In this document: positions 33,519-46,860 of the stretch, piece by piece
Position numbering within the stretch: position 1 is the stretch's first letter
Layout of the letters: each line of letters begins with the position of its first letter
NCBI GenBank assembly: GCA_014338405.1
Contig: JTDE01000198.1
Location: 162,617-226,616 of the forward strand
Length of the DNA stretch: 64,000 bases
Reading direction: 5' to 3'
Source: Paragonimus skrjabini miyazakii
Lineage: Eukaryota > Platyhelminthes > Trematoda > Plagiorchiida > Troglotrematidae
Program-made: the position numbers and the translations under genes
Notes under the pieces: model-generated
Told to the model about the DNA's origin: nothing
Seen by the model: the letters and a program-made list of their open reading frames with translations, nothing else
Databases searched by the model: none

Positions 33519-36500
33519 GTAAGCTCTCCACTCCATTGTTTCCGTCTTACTTTCAGACAAACAAATAACATAAACAAAACATGTACATCCTTTCCATTTG
33601 ATGATATCACATTGATATTGGCTGTAATGGGGTTGGAGCATGATTGTTTACAATAGGTGATCCATCAAACAGAAAATAGAATGGTTAATGAATAGAGTTA
33701 TTGATTAACAAGCCTACTATCATTTTACATAAACGGAGCAAGTTATCCCTAGTAGAACATGTGTTTATACTCATCATAATACATGGTATATAGAAATACT
33801 CTATAATTTTACTAATGCAAGTTTTGTTTAATTGTTCACGTTGCAGTTAAATGAAAGAATATTAATCCAATTAAAAAGCTGGCGTCCGAATGCAAAAACG
33901 TTTCCATACAATGTTTTAAATGAGACTAAACCTACACAAGATTTCTGTCGAAATATACGGGTGTGCTTAGACAAAGTGTGGGTGTCAAAACGGAACAAAT
34001 TTAATGAGCAAAGTCTTTTACACATTTGTTATGCGTGACTATTTACGTTGCATGATGTACTCTTATAGTAAGATTTATCAGTCGTATACCAAGTGAAAGC
34101 TTGGTTTTATCAAACGAATATGTAAAAGTTTATGACGGACTAGCTGTTGCTGTCTGCCGTTGGAAATTTTGACAAACAGATAATTATTTCGTTGTCAACC
34201 ATTTTATTGTTTTATTGATGTTTCCAAATGAAAGGCACTTCATTAGTTTTTTGTAGAAATGTAGTAGAAGTTCAGTTTTTTAACCAAAGAATCTGAAATT
34301 CTTTAAATTCAGATTACTGGCACTTCCAAGAAAATTCTATGTTGATAAATAGAAGATGTGCAATGTAAACTGATTAATCAATTTTGTACACGGAGATTTT
34401 GTCGAATCGATCAGATACTGCCATGCTTGAAGAATACTAATCCACCAGTTTTATGTTTGTGTTTGTTTGCCGTTTAGCACTAATAGTTTGAAGGTGTTTT
34501 CTGTCAGCCAAAATATTTTGCAACCATCGGGGTGTTTCATCAACGGTTCACGTTGGTCGAAATAAATACATTAATGTTCCCAAAAGTTTAGTAAACTTAG
34601 GTGATAATGTTGTACATTCATAATAATACCACCCAACCTAGTTGAACTACTCTAAATTGGCCAGTATAGGTTGAAGATTCCAGAAATATATGTGTACTAA
34701 AATATCCACTGAACTTTATTTCTGGAAACCACCTGGATGGATGCAACAACACGGCTGGATGGCGGATCAGAAAGAATTCCCGTGCGCAGTAAGGTATTTT
34801 ACGGCACTGTGCATAATATCGGTTGCATGCTACGTGACAGGAAGTTATAAAGTGGACGACTGGTGTAATTGTATGTTCCTCAAACTACCATAGACTGTTA
34901 CTATGTTATGGAACATTTGGTGAAAAAGCCTTCCATCTTTGCCACATAGAAAGAAACACCTTCAGATTACAGCTTCAAGAAACATTTAGCAACTGTAATA
35001 CACTGAACGTAGCGAATTCTCTGTCAATCTGTACTTTGGGATGGCTTTCAAGTAGACGCCATGTATTCACAGACAATATTAGTTTAGATGTCTGTTGTTG
35101 CATACACATTTGTCTGTTGGTTTATTCTCAGTATCCCTATCCAGCTAATTTTTCAGTTAATAAACATCAGTCACTTCATTCTACCAAATTAGTCGACTAA
35201 GCAAGTATACAGCTACTCAGTGCAGAGTTCCTTTTTACACGCCAACGAGCCGATTTTGATATTTTAAATGGACGGGAATAAATAACACATAAATGCAGTA
35301 TTTCATTCTATACAATCTAAATTGATGAATCAATTGTATCAAGCTGTCCATATGTTAGAGTGATTCTTTAATAACGCAGGTTGCATATAGTGCGCTTTGT
35401 TAAAGGAGGCATGTTATGCCATTGTGTTGCACTGGGAAGTAAAATAATCACATTTTTACACTTAACTGACACGCTTCTTGATGGTATGCCCTAATTTACT
35501 ACAACCAAAAGGAGGTACAAACGATCGTTCTAGTGGATTAGAAACAAAAGAAGACGGTTGAGCCGTTCTAACGAACACATCAAGGTCATTTCTTTCGCTA
35601 ATGCCGAAGCACAAATGCTGACAGTACAATTTAGTTACTGTACTTAAGCCGTAGATGTTGCAGTGAATCGTCTATTTTTTTTAGAAAAACCTTCGATTCT
35701 CTTACTTAAACTTGCAATAATAAAGGATTAGAGCAGTGCGTATATTTTGTACAAAAAATAGAATTGTGGATATTAAGTGAAGAAACTGTAAACTTTCAAA
35801 AAATGATCCGTCTGACTGTGAAATATGGGCTTCAGGTTGAACGTAAGTTGACGGAGGATGTAAGCGAAAGAATCTGATCACATCACATCCTAATCAACTG
35901 ATAACATCTATGTAGCCAATTTTGATAGCCTTCAGATTTTCAAACTGTTGAATAAAATAGCTTTGCTTTACAGAATCAATAATAGTTTCGTACAAACTGA
36001 TATCCAAGTCATTTGAACATTAAAAAGTTTTTCTCCTGCATTTCCGAGTGAATGATTTATGTGATCGAGTGACAAAGAAGATAACCTAAACATGAGGTCC
36101 AAAAGTAATTTAAATTGAAAGTTTAAGTTGCTGATAGATTTATTGTGAGTTGCTTACTTCACAACACAACACAAATTTAAAGAATGAAATGATTTTACAG
36201 AAACACCTTGATTCAATACACAATTGGCGATTCATCGTCGTTATTCAATTAAGAATTCTATCCACAGTAGGTTCAAGATGGATGTGGCGCATACATTAGT
36301 AAAACCCGATCAATCAGGTTTCCATTTTTGTTCGAGTGATAGAAAGATGCAGGGTATTACTGTTTCTCTATTTTGCAACAAATAGCATTATTTGGGAAGT
36401 TATTACACTTTGTACGAAATGGTTGCAAGGTTTAAATGTCAAAGGACTAGCACGAGCAAGATGAAAAGTGTAACCTTAAAAATTGCAATCTTGTCTTGTA

Positions 36501-37849
36501 ACCGTAACACTTTCGGTCTAGAATGACGACGGAGTGAACAAACCGCAGTATTTAGATGCGTGTGATTATCAGATTCTGGCCGAAACCCGTTTAGCGCTAT
36601 ATTACACGTTTACCGAATCCTTCACTTTCTGTGTATCAATCTTTTATAAAGACTGTATCATAATACCCCAGTTTTCATCAATTGATTTGCACGTAAATTT
36701 CGGCCTACTATTCCGGATTCCCAGTTTAATTCTCTTGGAAGAATGTATCTCAGTGATATCCTGATGGAACTTCGGACCTCTTATTGCTTAGCACATAAAA
36801 ATAAGAACACTTCTATGCACGGTTATACACACTTCTGACGTATGTTCGTTACTATTCTTGAATATCGACTACTACCATTCAAATAAAGTGACCTTTGGCT
36901 CCAGAAAGGGATATTTTACAGCATGATACTAGCCTCCATTTTCACATCTATAACTTTAAAGTTTTAGTAGACTAAATTTAATATATCATTTTCAGTCGAA
37001 CATGAAGCGTTTGTATGCGTTGTATTATGTTATATTTTGACTGTATACCAATTTAGAAATGGTCACATGACTGGGAATTACAGACGCATTAAAATAATTA
37101 CAACTTGACTTCACCTGATTTCGTTGCCTGTCTCTGATTACTATTATCAAGATGTATTACTTGTTTGTGCTGAAGTCAGGATAGTCCACGACCGCTTATA
37201 CGGCAAATCCAGTGTATGGCTACAATTTGACATTTCTGAACTGTCGTGGGGGTTTGCAAAGGATCTGAATGTAATGCTGAAAATTTTTTTACAAATAATT
37301 AACACCTAATATGTCAAGAGTTTCATCATTCTAACCACTATATTCTAACGTTTATCCTAAGATGTTTCATGCCCATTCAACCTAGGATTTGCTATTATTT
37401 TTGTGTTGCGTGTTTCTAAGAAAAAAAATATTTTTTAGAACGTATACAATGTTTTATTAATATTCGGATACTGAACAAGAGACTGATTAAACTATGCATG
37501 CAACGTTTAGTTAAGCAGCAACGGAAGTGAGTATCTTATTACAATGTCAGTCTATGAAGTTTTCACAATATTTATGATAAATACTACGGAATGTTAGTTA
37601 TCGTTTACAGTAAATTGATATTATGTCTTTTTAATCTATGAGTAAATAATAAAGGATTACTGATATGTAAACGATATTTACACTGTATTTGTAATTACCG
37701 TCGTTAGTATCACTATTGTTGCAGATGTACATGAATTAAGCACACAAAGCTGCAGAATTTTGGAACTTTGGTTAAGTAGACATACCCGATTTTGATGAAT
37801 TGTCAACAGGCTACCCCAATAATGTTGTCATAAGAAATAAAAGAACAGG

Positions 37850-38045
37850 ACCCGATAACTTAAAAGTGAACAGCTGCGAAAATTCCGCACATCGGTTAGA
37901 TTCGAACCAGCCACAGAAACACCATGCTCAGATGTGACGAATACTCTGCCAGCTGAGGTAGAAAGCCACTCTACAAGCTTGAAAGTTCTACACTTGGACT
38001 TAGTTGCCCACCCAACTCAGGACAAAATGTAAAATTTCTGACCTT
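37850..38045 (-). repeat. tRNA-derived SINE, family 2
   Basis: On the minus strand the A box CAGCTGGCAGAG (complement of 37944-37955) and B box GGTTCGAATCT (complement of 37898-37908) are well kept. Body sequence (GCATGGTGTTTC, CTGGTTCGAATC, AACCGA) matches the copy at 5715-5870. It lies in the K2P intron in antisense orientation. Borders are approximate. Confidence 0.65.
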
Positions 38046-38836
38046 CTAGAATGGCTTCCAAGCTCAGATGATAAAATATTCAGCGCTTCTGGGCATGCTG
38101 TTTCTGTCACTGTTTCGAAACTAATCGATTTTCAGCTTTTTCTCAATTGAGTCATCTAGCTTATCAAACCTATATAACTACTTATCAGTCAATCTTAACA
38201 TGATTACGGGGTCAGTTTGAACAAGACACAAGTGGAAACAAGTATTAATGTTTATGTGATAAGCCTGACTTCACTGGCACCGTGAGTGCGCAGTCGCTGT
38301 TAATCGAAGCTTTTTCTGAAAGCAGAGGATGCGGTCGAAGATGGAAGGTGGTCAAATCAACAGCATCAAATTCTCCGGAATCGCTTTGAAGCTGTTCCGG
38401 TTCATTTTCTGTTTACTTTCAAAACCCTTATTCATTTTAGCTGCTTTTTGGGTTACGTTTTCCATAACCGCGCATTTAAAAGACAGAGTCAGTGTTGACA
38501 TGAGCTATATACTCACAACTACTTTGCACTGGCAACTTATTTGGTGCGAACAGTTTATCAACTCACATTATTAAAGCAGGAATTTGTCGAAAAATCCTTG
38601 AAATGTGTGCCGCTCCATAGATTTTTAGGGCTTCCAAATAGTCATTTATCAAATAAATATTATTTGGTTGAGATAAAACAAGGTGAACTGTACCTGTGAA
38701 AAGAGTTAACTGGAAGTAAACACATGCTTCAACGAGTTTATTTGCAAACCTGTAACAGACGGTTCCGGTTCATCGAGTACTTATAGTCTCCTGTAATTTT
38801 GTGGATCAAGTTCATCTCACCTACATGACTGAGTTT

Positions 38837-39102
38837 CAAGTTGAACATCACCCACAATTGATCGCAGTTGTCGCATTCCCATAGATTATCCAGTCGGCTC
38901 ATTTCGAAAAGAAGCATTAGACTCGAGTTTCGTTCTCATTAGAGCTCGTCAGTAGTGCATATCATCATCGCCACTGCCGGAACTAGAACCACGGCCACGC
39001 TGTTCATCAGGCAACCGTGTTTACCACTGCGCCATTGACCTCACGTTAGGCACAACCGACTTATCATATGTCAACGCACAACCACTTTCAATTGTGAGTA
39101 AA
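38837..39102 (-). repeat. Hammerhead SINE (family 1), copy 2, full length
   Basis: A 10-bp direct repeat GACTGAGTTT flanks it (38827-38836 and 39103-39112). On the minus strand the tRNA-like head has an A box TGGCGCAGTGG (complement of 39024-39034) and a B box GGTTCTAGTTC (complement of 38980-38990), then the hammerhead (38914-38958), then a tail ending GATGTTCAACTTG. The order of Pol III head and internal type I hammerhead is that of schistosome SMalpha. It sits antisense in the K2P intron. Confidence 0.85.
38914..38958 (-). ncRNA. Type I hammerhead ribozyme with intact core
   Basis: On the minus strand GCACTA (38953-38958), CTGACGA (38946-38952), stem II GCTCT..AGAAC (38932-38945), GAAA (38928-38931), stem III ACTCGAGT with a two-base turn, then GTC ending at 38920, followed by TAATGC. 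All core bases fit the hammerhead consensus CUGANGA/GAAA/GUC. One mismatch lies in stem I (third pair) and one in stem II (second pair). The very short self-complementary stem III is like that of SMalpha, where it limits monomer activity. Confidence 0.85.
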
Positions 39103-41730
39103 GACTGAGTTTATCAAATATACACACATACACCCAGATGGTGATATAATTAAACGTAGTGTTTCAAAACATTCGAAGGTTGCTTGATGGTGACTCACGG
39201 ACAATTTTTTTCAAGCTTCCCGGTCTGCCTTGTCGATGTGTTCACCCAATCACAGATGAATGACACGCGAAGTGATCTACATAAAAAGTACGGTTCTAAA
39301 AATAATAACAACTTGAAGTATGGACAGTTGGCGACACATTCTAAAACACTAAACACACAGATACCATAAACCTCAGTTACAGATAAATTACCCAAATGAT
39401 CCTAGAAAGTAAACATATGCGTACAACAAATTTACTTAATTTGGTTTGTGGGTTACATCTGATCGCCTCTAGCCAGTTTCGCTAAGCATTTGTGGAATTT
39501 GTTTATAACATCGTGCTGAGTTAATAGCGTATGATTTTTTTTGCAATGACATGAAGCATACGCAAATAAAACTTCTGTCAGGTAATTCCGATCATTATTC
39601 AACCCAAAACAGTTCTGCTGTTAACAGCCACGAAAGCTGCTTGAAATAATAATGTTTGTTAATAAGTATAAACTGAGGTTGTAAGTCTGTAATGTTCTTG
39701 TGTACACCTTCACACATCTCGAAGACGTCCCCACGTATTTTATGACGTTTAGGTACAAGAACTAGTAACTTGAGGCAGGTAGTTTGATAAAACCTCATAA
39801 ATATGTGTTTGAATGAAACAGAATTTAATTTTTACCCAATAAGTACTCATAAATTAAAGGACTGTTAAATGGAAATACTTTTGTTAATGCACGCTTTACA
39901 CCCATTACAAAATTGAAATAATCCTTTTACATCCAAAGTGAGGAATAAGTACAACTTCGTCTCCAACACAATCGTAAATATCGATCTGTATATATTTGTG
40001 TTTTGTATTTTGGATCAGGTAACTGAAAGTGTGTACATGCATATGTACATTCGTGCATGGATGTACATGATTTTAATAACAGGCCAAAAGCGATAAATGA
40101 TGTCCGGATATAATTTGGCAGCAACCTATTGATCGTGAAATGCATTTCGTCCGAAGTCGAAGTTGGGTTTTACTTCACGTACAACATTTTTTATTATTCT
40201 GCTCTATGAGTATTACTGTGGTTGTCAGATCGGTCACCTAAATACATCACAGCAAAATTGCACTATTATGTTGACATACATGTCACTCTGAGGGCATCAA
40301 TATTCAGTTCAGTTAAAAAAGTTCAAAATACCTCAAACAAACAACATTACTGAATGCCTAATTTGGTAGTAGTGTCCACCTCAGTTGAATCGGAAACAAG
40401 TCTTTTACGCACGTCAAGCAACCATAACTCGTAAGTTTTTATCCTTCACCAAGGTCGTAGCCATTATTAGAAAAGGACAGCTATGTGCCTATAGAAAGGC
40501 TACTGTTTTGGTGATTTATGAGCGTATGTGTATGTGTCTATAATGAAGTTTGTCAGTTTTGCAATGTTTACTGGAATTTTCTATATATAACCGTTGAAAC
40601 AGTGATGCATATCTTAGATAGAACGGAGTGTGCAAAATGAGCTGGTTGTTCAAGAGACTCACCCCTACCAATTTGTTCAATGAAGTTCTAACCCATCCTT
40701 CAGCGAAAGTTGTACTTTGAATTACGTTATATGGGAAGTTAGGCAGGTTGCCCAAATTCTGAGGTCAAGCACAAGCGGTATGAAGAAAAATAAGGACCGT
40801 ATTGAAATTTAACAATTGATTGTTTAGTCTGTTCGTCCACTTCAACGTTCACAGTTATGGAGCTTATATAGAGAAAGCGGAGATCTCATCGACTTGGGAA
40901 GTTTGAGGTAAGACTTTGTTGGGAAGAAAGAGGAACAGAAAGCAGCAGCGTAACAACAGGTAAACAAACCGCAGGTTATACGCTTGAAGATAGTATACTC
41001 GTAACCACCTTGCATACTAACGTCTTCGGTAAACAGTAGTTGTTAAATTTATAACAACGAATTTTTGGCGTCGTGTTAACTACTCGTCGTTCGTCAAATA
41101 TTGAATATTTGTTGGTGATTCTGGCAGTCGACGGAAATGAGGCTTATAAAAACCGAATTGGTTCGGACAACAACTTCCATAATTGTATGAGCAGAAACGA
41201 CAAAAAACGTTTTCTGTTTGCAGATTTGGCATTAGAGATGAGTTGTAGAGCATTCTGTCTTGTCATAAGTATTATCCAACAAAAATATATTTTGGAAACC
41301 GCGTATCTAAACAATGCGGTGATCACTAATGACAGAACGACAGTCACGAGGTCAAAGTAGGTCGTCTATTAACCGAAATATTCTCTTAGAAAAAAACAAG
41401 TCATCCCCTTTATGAAGTAACCCTGAAACATATTACTAATCGGTGGTCAGGGGTTCGGGTAGTTAAACATCATCCGCACATGACGGCAGATTTTGTGCTT
41501 ACATATATTAACCGGGCAGCCTACTTTGAAATAAGGCGTTAGCTATACTTGTGGTTTGTTCATGTTCAAACCTTACAGAGGTGGGTATCAATGATAGATA
41601 TAAACATATGAGACAGTATTCAACAAATATATTTCTGAACAAAAATACTGGTCCGTTTCATCAACAGTCCTAGGTGAAAATGAAAACGTTAAGCGATAGT
41701 AGTTCGGTTGTCCTTAATGTATGTTCACTT

Positions 41731-41800
41731 CCGTAGTGGTTAACACTGCCACCAAAATCAAGTGACCATAAATCATATCCCGGCTGTTGTAGAAATATTT
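41731..41800 (+). repeat. Possible tRNA-derived SINE head
   Basis: CCGTAGTGGTTAACAC is typical of the D-arm and A-box region of tRNA-derived heads, and about 40 bp on ATCATATCCCGG resembles a decayed B box and T arm. There is no second copy in the window to confirm it. Confidence 0.35.
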
Positions 41801-44085
41801 TGTGCTGATAAGTGGTAATAAGAGCAACACTCGAATATAGTGCTTCCCATCCAAAGTAAACCCTCTAAGTTTGTATTTATATCAGATTTATATAATCAAC
41901 TGTGTGCGAAATTCAACCTTAAATGACAAATTTTATCTTCAGCTTATTCCTTTCTATCCCAGTCTGGTCTACTGGATTTTTAGTTTTTAAGCATTTTAAC
42001 ATTTCCCCCTAATTTTCCTATAATAACATCTTGCATATACTAAAATGCACTGAATTTAATTCGACTGATTTGATGATATAATCTATATCATCAGTCAAGT
42101 CCATAGGTCCCTCACTACTTGCTATTAGTTACGCGTTCAACTTAAATTAGAATAGGTGTTGATGCTGGGTAGTAAACGCTCTGAAACTCAGAGATTTTCT
42201 ATTTGCCTGAAGGTGGAGTACTACACTCAGTTCAGTGATGTTAGGGCAACAGTACTTTCTGTTAGGGCTATTTGTACCTCCCTTGCAAACCTTCGTGACC
42301 ATTTTTCCAGTGCATCTGATCTTTACACCAAAAGTACTAAGAGATGATAAAAGTGTCATCAATCACCTTACGAATGTGATGGTCGTTGTTAACGGAATTT
42401 AGTAAGCTACTGAAACAAAACGTAAAACGTTTAATTTTTTACCCAAATTTGAAGCTTTATCAATTCAGGCTTTTCGTTTGGTGGTTAAGGTAGCAATTTC
42501 AAATTGCTTGGCTTTTAAATGCATAAACGTTTACAACAAGCACAATTTTTTGTCTGCATAAACAAGCGTTTAGACTTTCAAACAACTCAGGTTACATATA
42601 TATACCGCCCCCAATTGCAGTGGCTGGATGGCTATGAAATAGTTGAAGTGTTTGCTGCCCTTAGTTAGGACTTGTTTCAATGTACGAACGCTGTATCAAT
42701 GAAAACCAACTCCACTTTTGTATGGTTTATTACCTTTTTCACTTCTGTATAAGAACTATCCGTTATTGCTAGACTTTCAACTGTTAGACTTCGGATCTCA
42801 CTGAAGTTCCACTCGTTTCCCCCTTTATAACCTAGACAGTGTATTCATGTATAATGCAACGCCGCTAATATTGTGAGGGAGTCGAATCGTTAATCAGCAA
42901 CTGGACTGCAGGATTGTTACATACAGGACATGGATGAACAGTGTTTCTACACATGCAAAAGTGTCCTATCTTAGCACGCTTTTAACCAAAATTGAAATTG
43001 TCTGTTCTTATCTGTCGACGCTGCTAGCAGAGTATTCCGATCTACCTGATGAGCTGCGTTGTTGATACGAGACCATTTTAGTCGCTTAGTTTCGGTCGAG
43101 TTACAATGGTAAAATGTACACATGCATCACCCAGTTACTGGAAGTTATTTCGTAGTTATTTAGAAAAACTAACTTTTCTGATAACTTGACAATAACACCA
43201 TGTGAGGTTGGCTGTAGCAACACAAGGCCTACAAAATCATGATTTTCATCATACGTCCTATGTCGTGTGTAAACAGTGAGATCCGGCCTAAGAGGTTCTA
43301 AGTAAAATATATTAACCAAGTGAAATAGTTCCCTTCTTAACAAAATTTGAAAGTGTTGTATAAAATAAGATTAAAATACTAGATGTCAAAAGGTGTTGCT
43401 GGTAACAGAGAAAAAGTCGTTCACGATGTGTCTAAAGTCTACAGTACTTAAAAATAAACTCCCTCTCCACGAAAAGTACATAACCCAAATTTTGAAGGGA
43501 TAACATTAAGTTATTGTATGAGTAAATACAAACTCCGTAACACTGTGATTATAAACAGGGGACAGTATGTGGTCTATACATAGTAAAAACAGGCAATAAA
43601 CACACCTAAACTAATTAGGCCCTATTTCTACCAACTACACGTAACGCCCTCACGCGGGAAAACTAGCCCTTGTTTGAACTTGTTGGCTGATAGCGATGCA
43701 ACTTCTATTCGGAATGAGACAAATGCACTACCATCGAGGCATCACTTATCTGGAATCCTTCATACTTAATGCTTTGGCCTCATTGTTCCCTGAAGGTTAC
43801 ACCTGTTATTACAAGCATAACATGTCCAGATCCATTACTTATAAATATAAATGGCGTGGAAGAGAACTATCTCACTGTTGATGCGTACTATTGCAAGGCT
43901 CATTATCGCTAGGCATTCCACATTATTTTACATGTAACAAGAAACACCCGGACCCTCAGCCTGTCTTCAAAATATTGATGTTAGTTTAGAACATATGGAC
44001 CTGTCAGTGTTAGCATCGTTGACAGTTAAACCTATTTTATGAGAGCATTTGATGTCGAACCCAATTTAACGTGTTATCCAGCTTC

Positions 44086-44413
44086 CTAGAATATTTGCGG
44101 TTAGCAGCGATAATGTAGACGTTTAATAGGGCCAGCTAAGCGTTTAGTAAGATTGTGGATTCTGATATCCACTTTCCAAAAGATTCATTAAACTAGACAC
44201 AGCCCAATTAGTTTTGCTAGCAGAAAGAAAGTGCCATTACATCATATAACTAGAATATTTGTGATCAGCAGCCATAATGTAGACGTTTAATGGGACCATC
44301 TAAGCGTTTAGTAAGATTGTGGATTCTGATATCAAATAACCAAAAGATTCATTAAACTAGACACAGCCCAATTAGTTTTGCTAGCAGAAAGGAAGTGCCA
44401 TTATATCATATTA
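44086..44413 (+). repeat. 164-bp tandem duplication, two copies
   Basis: Copy one 44086-44249, copy two 44250-44413, head to tail, starting CTAGAATATTTG and ending CATATAA/CATATTA. Roughly nine in ten bases agree by eye. No ORF or known element motif is inside. Confidence 0.9.
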
Positions 44414-45784
44414 CTACATTGTTATTGTGAACGTGGTGTCTAGCACGGGGAATTAAAAAGTGATATGTTTTAATTGTATTCAGATTTTTCTCTCAAACCC
44501 GGTATTACTTATTAAAACATGCTTTCAGTCTCCGTAATATGGAAGTAAAATTCTAAAGAAGTCAAGTTTGCAAGTAAATTGGCTCCATTCTTCCCACGGA
44601 AGCATTGTGATCACATAAACTAATTAGCTATCCATGTGTGTGATTTTATACATAGTGGAACGAACTACAGCATGCGGGGAGCGTGGAATTATACATGTAT
44701 CTATGATAGAGTGTACCCATCGTGAGATGTATCACTGTCAACATTGACTAATGCAGGCTGAACGGACTTTAGATGATTTTAAAACAACTGGACAACGAAG
44801 CTGAAAAGTCCTCAAGAGCAGTCCTCTTTAGGCAGAAAGGTATCACAGAGACTGACGGTGATAACCTTCGCTGTTAATAACTGTCGCCGTCTGAATGACC
44901 AGTTCTGATGAAACATAAGTTTCCTCTGAGGCTAAACGCAAGTTCGTAATAGCCCAGAGTACATCCTAAACCCACCTGCAATTGCTGGATGATTGAGAGT
45001 TTACCATAACAGACTCAAGAATAACAGAAACAAAACCCAGTTTTGTTGCAAACATCCATAACTAAGGTATCATGGACATCTCGACAGTCGACGTTCCAAA
45101 AACCCAGAGCGCATGATTATAACTAAAGCCGGCATCAACAGACCAAACTCATTGATCAGACTCAGTAGGAGGCGTTTGTCGCGATATCGGTGAAACTACT
45201 TGTAGTTGTCACTTGTGGGCTTTTAGTCAGCGGGTGTGTTTGCCACCACCTGGCACTGTAAAGTTGTTCCGGACCAGGTTCCAGAGTAAGAGGTTTGATT
45301 TCGAAGGGAGACACTTTCATCTACGCACGCTGAGGAATAGCGGCATTTTATTATGATGAGGACATGACATTCTGTTAAAATATGTTTTATAAAAGTTCCT
45401 CTTGGCTGTCAGTATTAGTGAAACTTCAATGTTGTAACGTTTAGTGTGTTTTGGTCCAGCGTTGTACGCATACTATGAATGGTTACACATCAATGTAAAC
45501 TTCAGTTGATAGCCTGCGAAATTCCTCTGTAAATGGTTTGTTTCTCTCCTACTAGGAAGTGGGTTTTACAACCTGCAGCACTGTTCAGATAGATGGGCTG
45601 AAGAATGTCGACTTGGGTTGCAATAATCACGTCCGTGTTTACAGTATACATACGATAAATTTGAGCACCACTTCTCAACCAAGCTTAGACAAGTGGCCAT
45701 GATAGCGATGTTTCGAAATGAGAGATTTCCTGGAACCAGCTCCATAAATAAAAGCTAGTCGCTACATACTCTAATCAAGGTGAC

Positions 45785-45925
45785 TATGGAAGGGATGAAG
45801 AACCGTATAAGTAATGACGTTCAGTTCATTCTTCAGGAAGAAGCGGTTCGAGTCCAGATTCGTCCGGTTTCTCGCAACAGTGGGCTGTTGATGGCGCCCA
45901 GTAGTGATAGAATGAAGAAATAAAA
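45785..45925 (+). repeat. Possible tRNA-derived SINE fragment
   Basis: A perfect B-box consensus GGTTCGAGTCC occurs at about 45845-45855. A matching A box upstream is not clear (TAATGACGTTCAG is only approximate). It may be a Pol III-derived repeat of another family, or chance. Confidence 0.3.
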
Positions 45926-46419
45926 CTGCTTACCTTCATCTGGCCTCGTGAGGGTTATCGTATAAATACTTACAAAAAGCATTAAAGTTACCAGCCTCAC
46001 TCGAATACAATAAGGTCATAAGTTCCACTAGTACACGTAAGTTTATCCTTCCAATTAAAAAGTCATAAAACGAAATATAATGAGTGATCAATGTGATTTT
46101 GTTCCCTATAATATGCACGTCAACATATTAGAAGCAAACTTGAAAGCAGATTTTAAAAAATTAAAAAGTGATGACCCTTGTGGAAATATATATAAAACTT
46201 TGACCAACCTTAACGTATGATAGGAGTACTACCAAGAGGGGGGCTAATATAAACTAATATTTTACAGGAGGTCGGAAAAAGAAACGGCTGGCACTCAGTA
46301 ATCTTTCTGTGAAGTTCTGTTAGTTTGTCTGAGAACGTCACATTTTGTGGAAACATATCTCATCTGTTAGGTACAAGACACACGAAGTTTATCCTAACCG
46401 CTGTAGAACCTCCTGCTTT

Positions 46420-46860
46420 CTTCAACAATGCAGGAGTCTGTATCGTTACAAAGAAGATTTCGCCTTAACTCCGAAAATCGGTTGAAGGATTCTGAACATT
46501 TCGATGAGGTCTCCTCTGATTCCTCCAAAGTGCAAGAAAGCGAAAATTGGGCTTGCTAAATATCTTTTTACATCAGTTACCCTATTCTTTATGACAGCTT
46601 TGTGAAACATTAAATAACATCTTCAAGTGCCTCAGTGTTTTTCATCTTGACCACATTTCAGGCGTATTCCCAGTATTCCAGATATAGCCTCACGAACGCT
46701 TCATAAACCGACAGTAGACTCCCCACTTTCCATGAAGCAAACATTTCCAACAATATGTTAGTCGCCCTACTTACTTAGTTTGCTGCCTCTAGACGCACCT
46801 TGAAGTATTTTAATTCCCCAATTGTGAGTAATTTCAAGTAATTGCCTACTTATTTTAATG
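46420..46860 (-). pseudogene. CR1/Jockey-like RT C-terminal fragment
   Basis: On the minus strand, LLSVYEAFVRLYLEYWEYA matches the LL.LYK.FVRP.LEY....W block of CR1-type elements. NTEALEDVI and CFTKLS follow (K.D...LE.VQ...TKL.), then after a frame change FLHFGGIRGDLIEMFRIL (L..RR.RGDLI..FKIL). Several stops and a frameshift make it a relic. It lies antisense in the K2P intron. Confidence 0.75.

Noticed and set aside
41460..41500. AGTTAAACATCATCC, similar to the hammerhead SINE tail
   Set aside because: Too short and divergent; neither the hammerhead nor the head is nearby.
42064..42098. Imperfect hairpin GACTG...ATGATATA/TATATCAT...CAGTC
   Set aside because: AT-rich hairpin without any conserved element, and no second copy was seen. 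Chance is sufficient.
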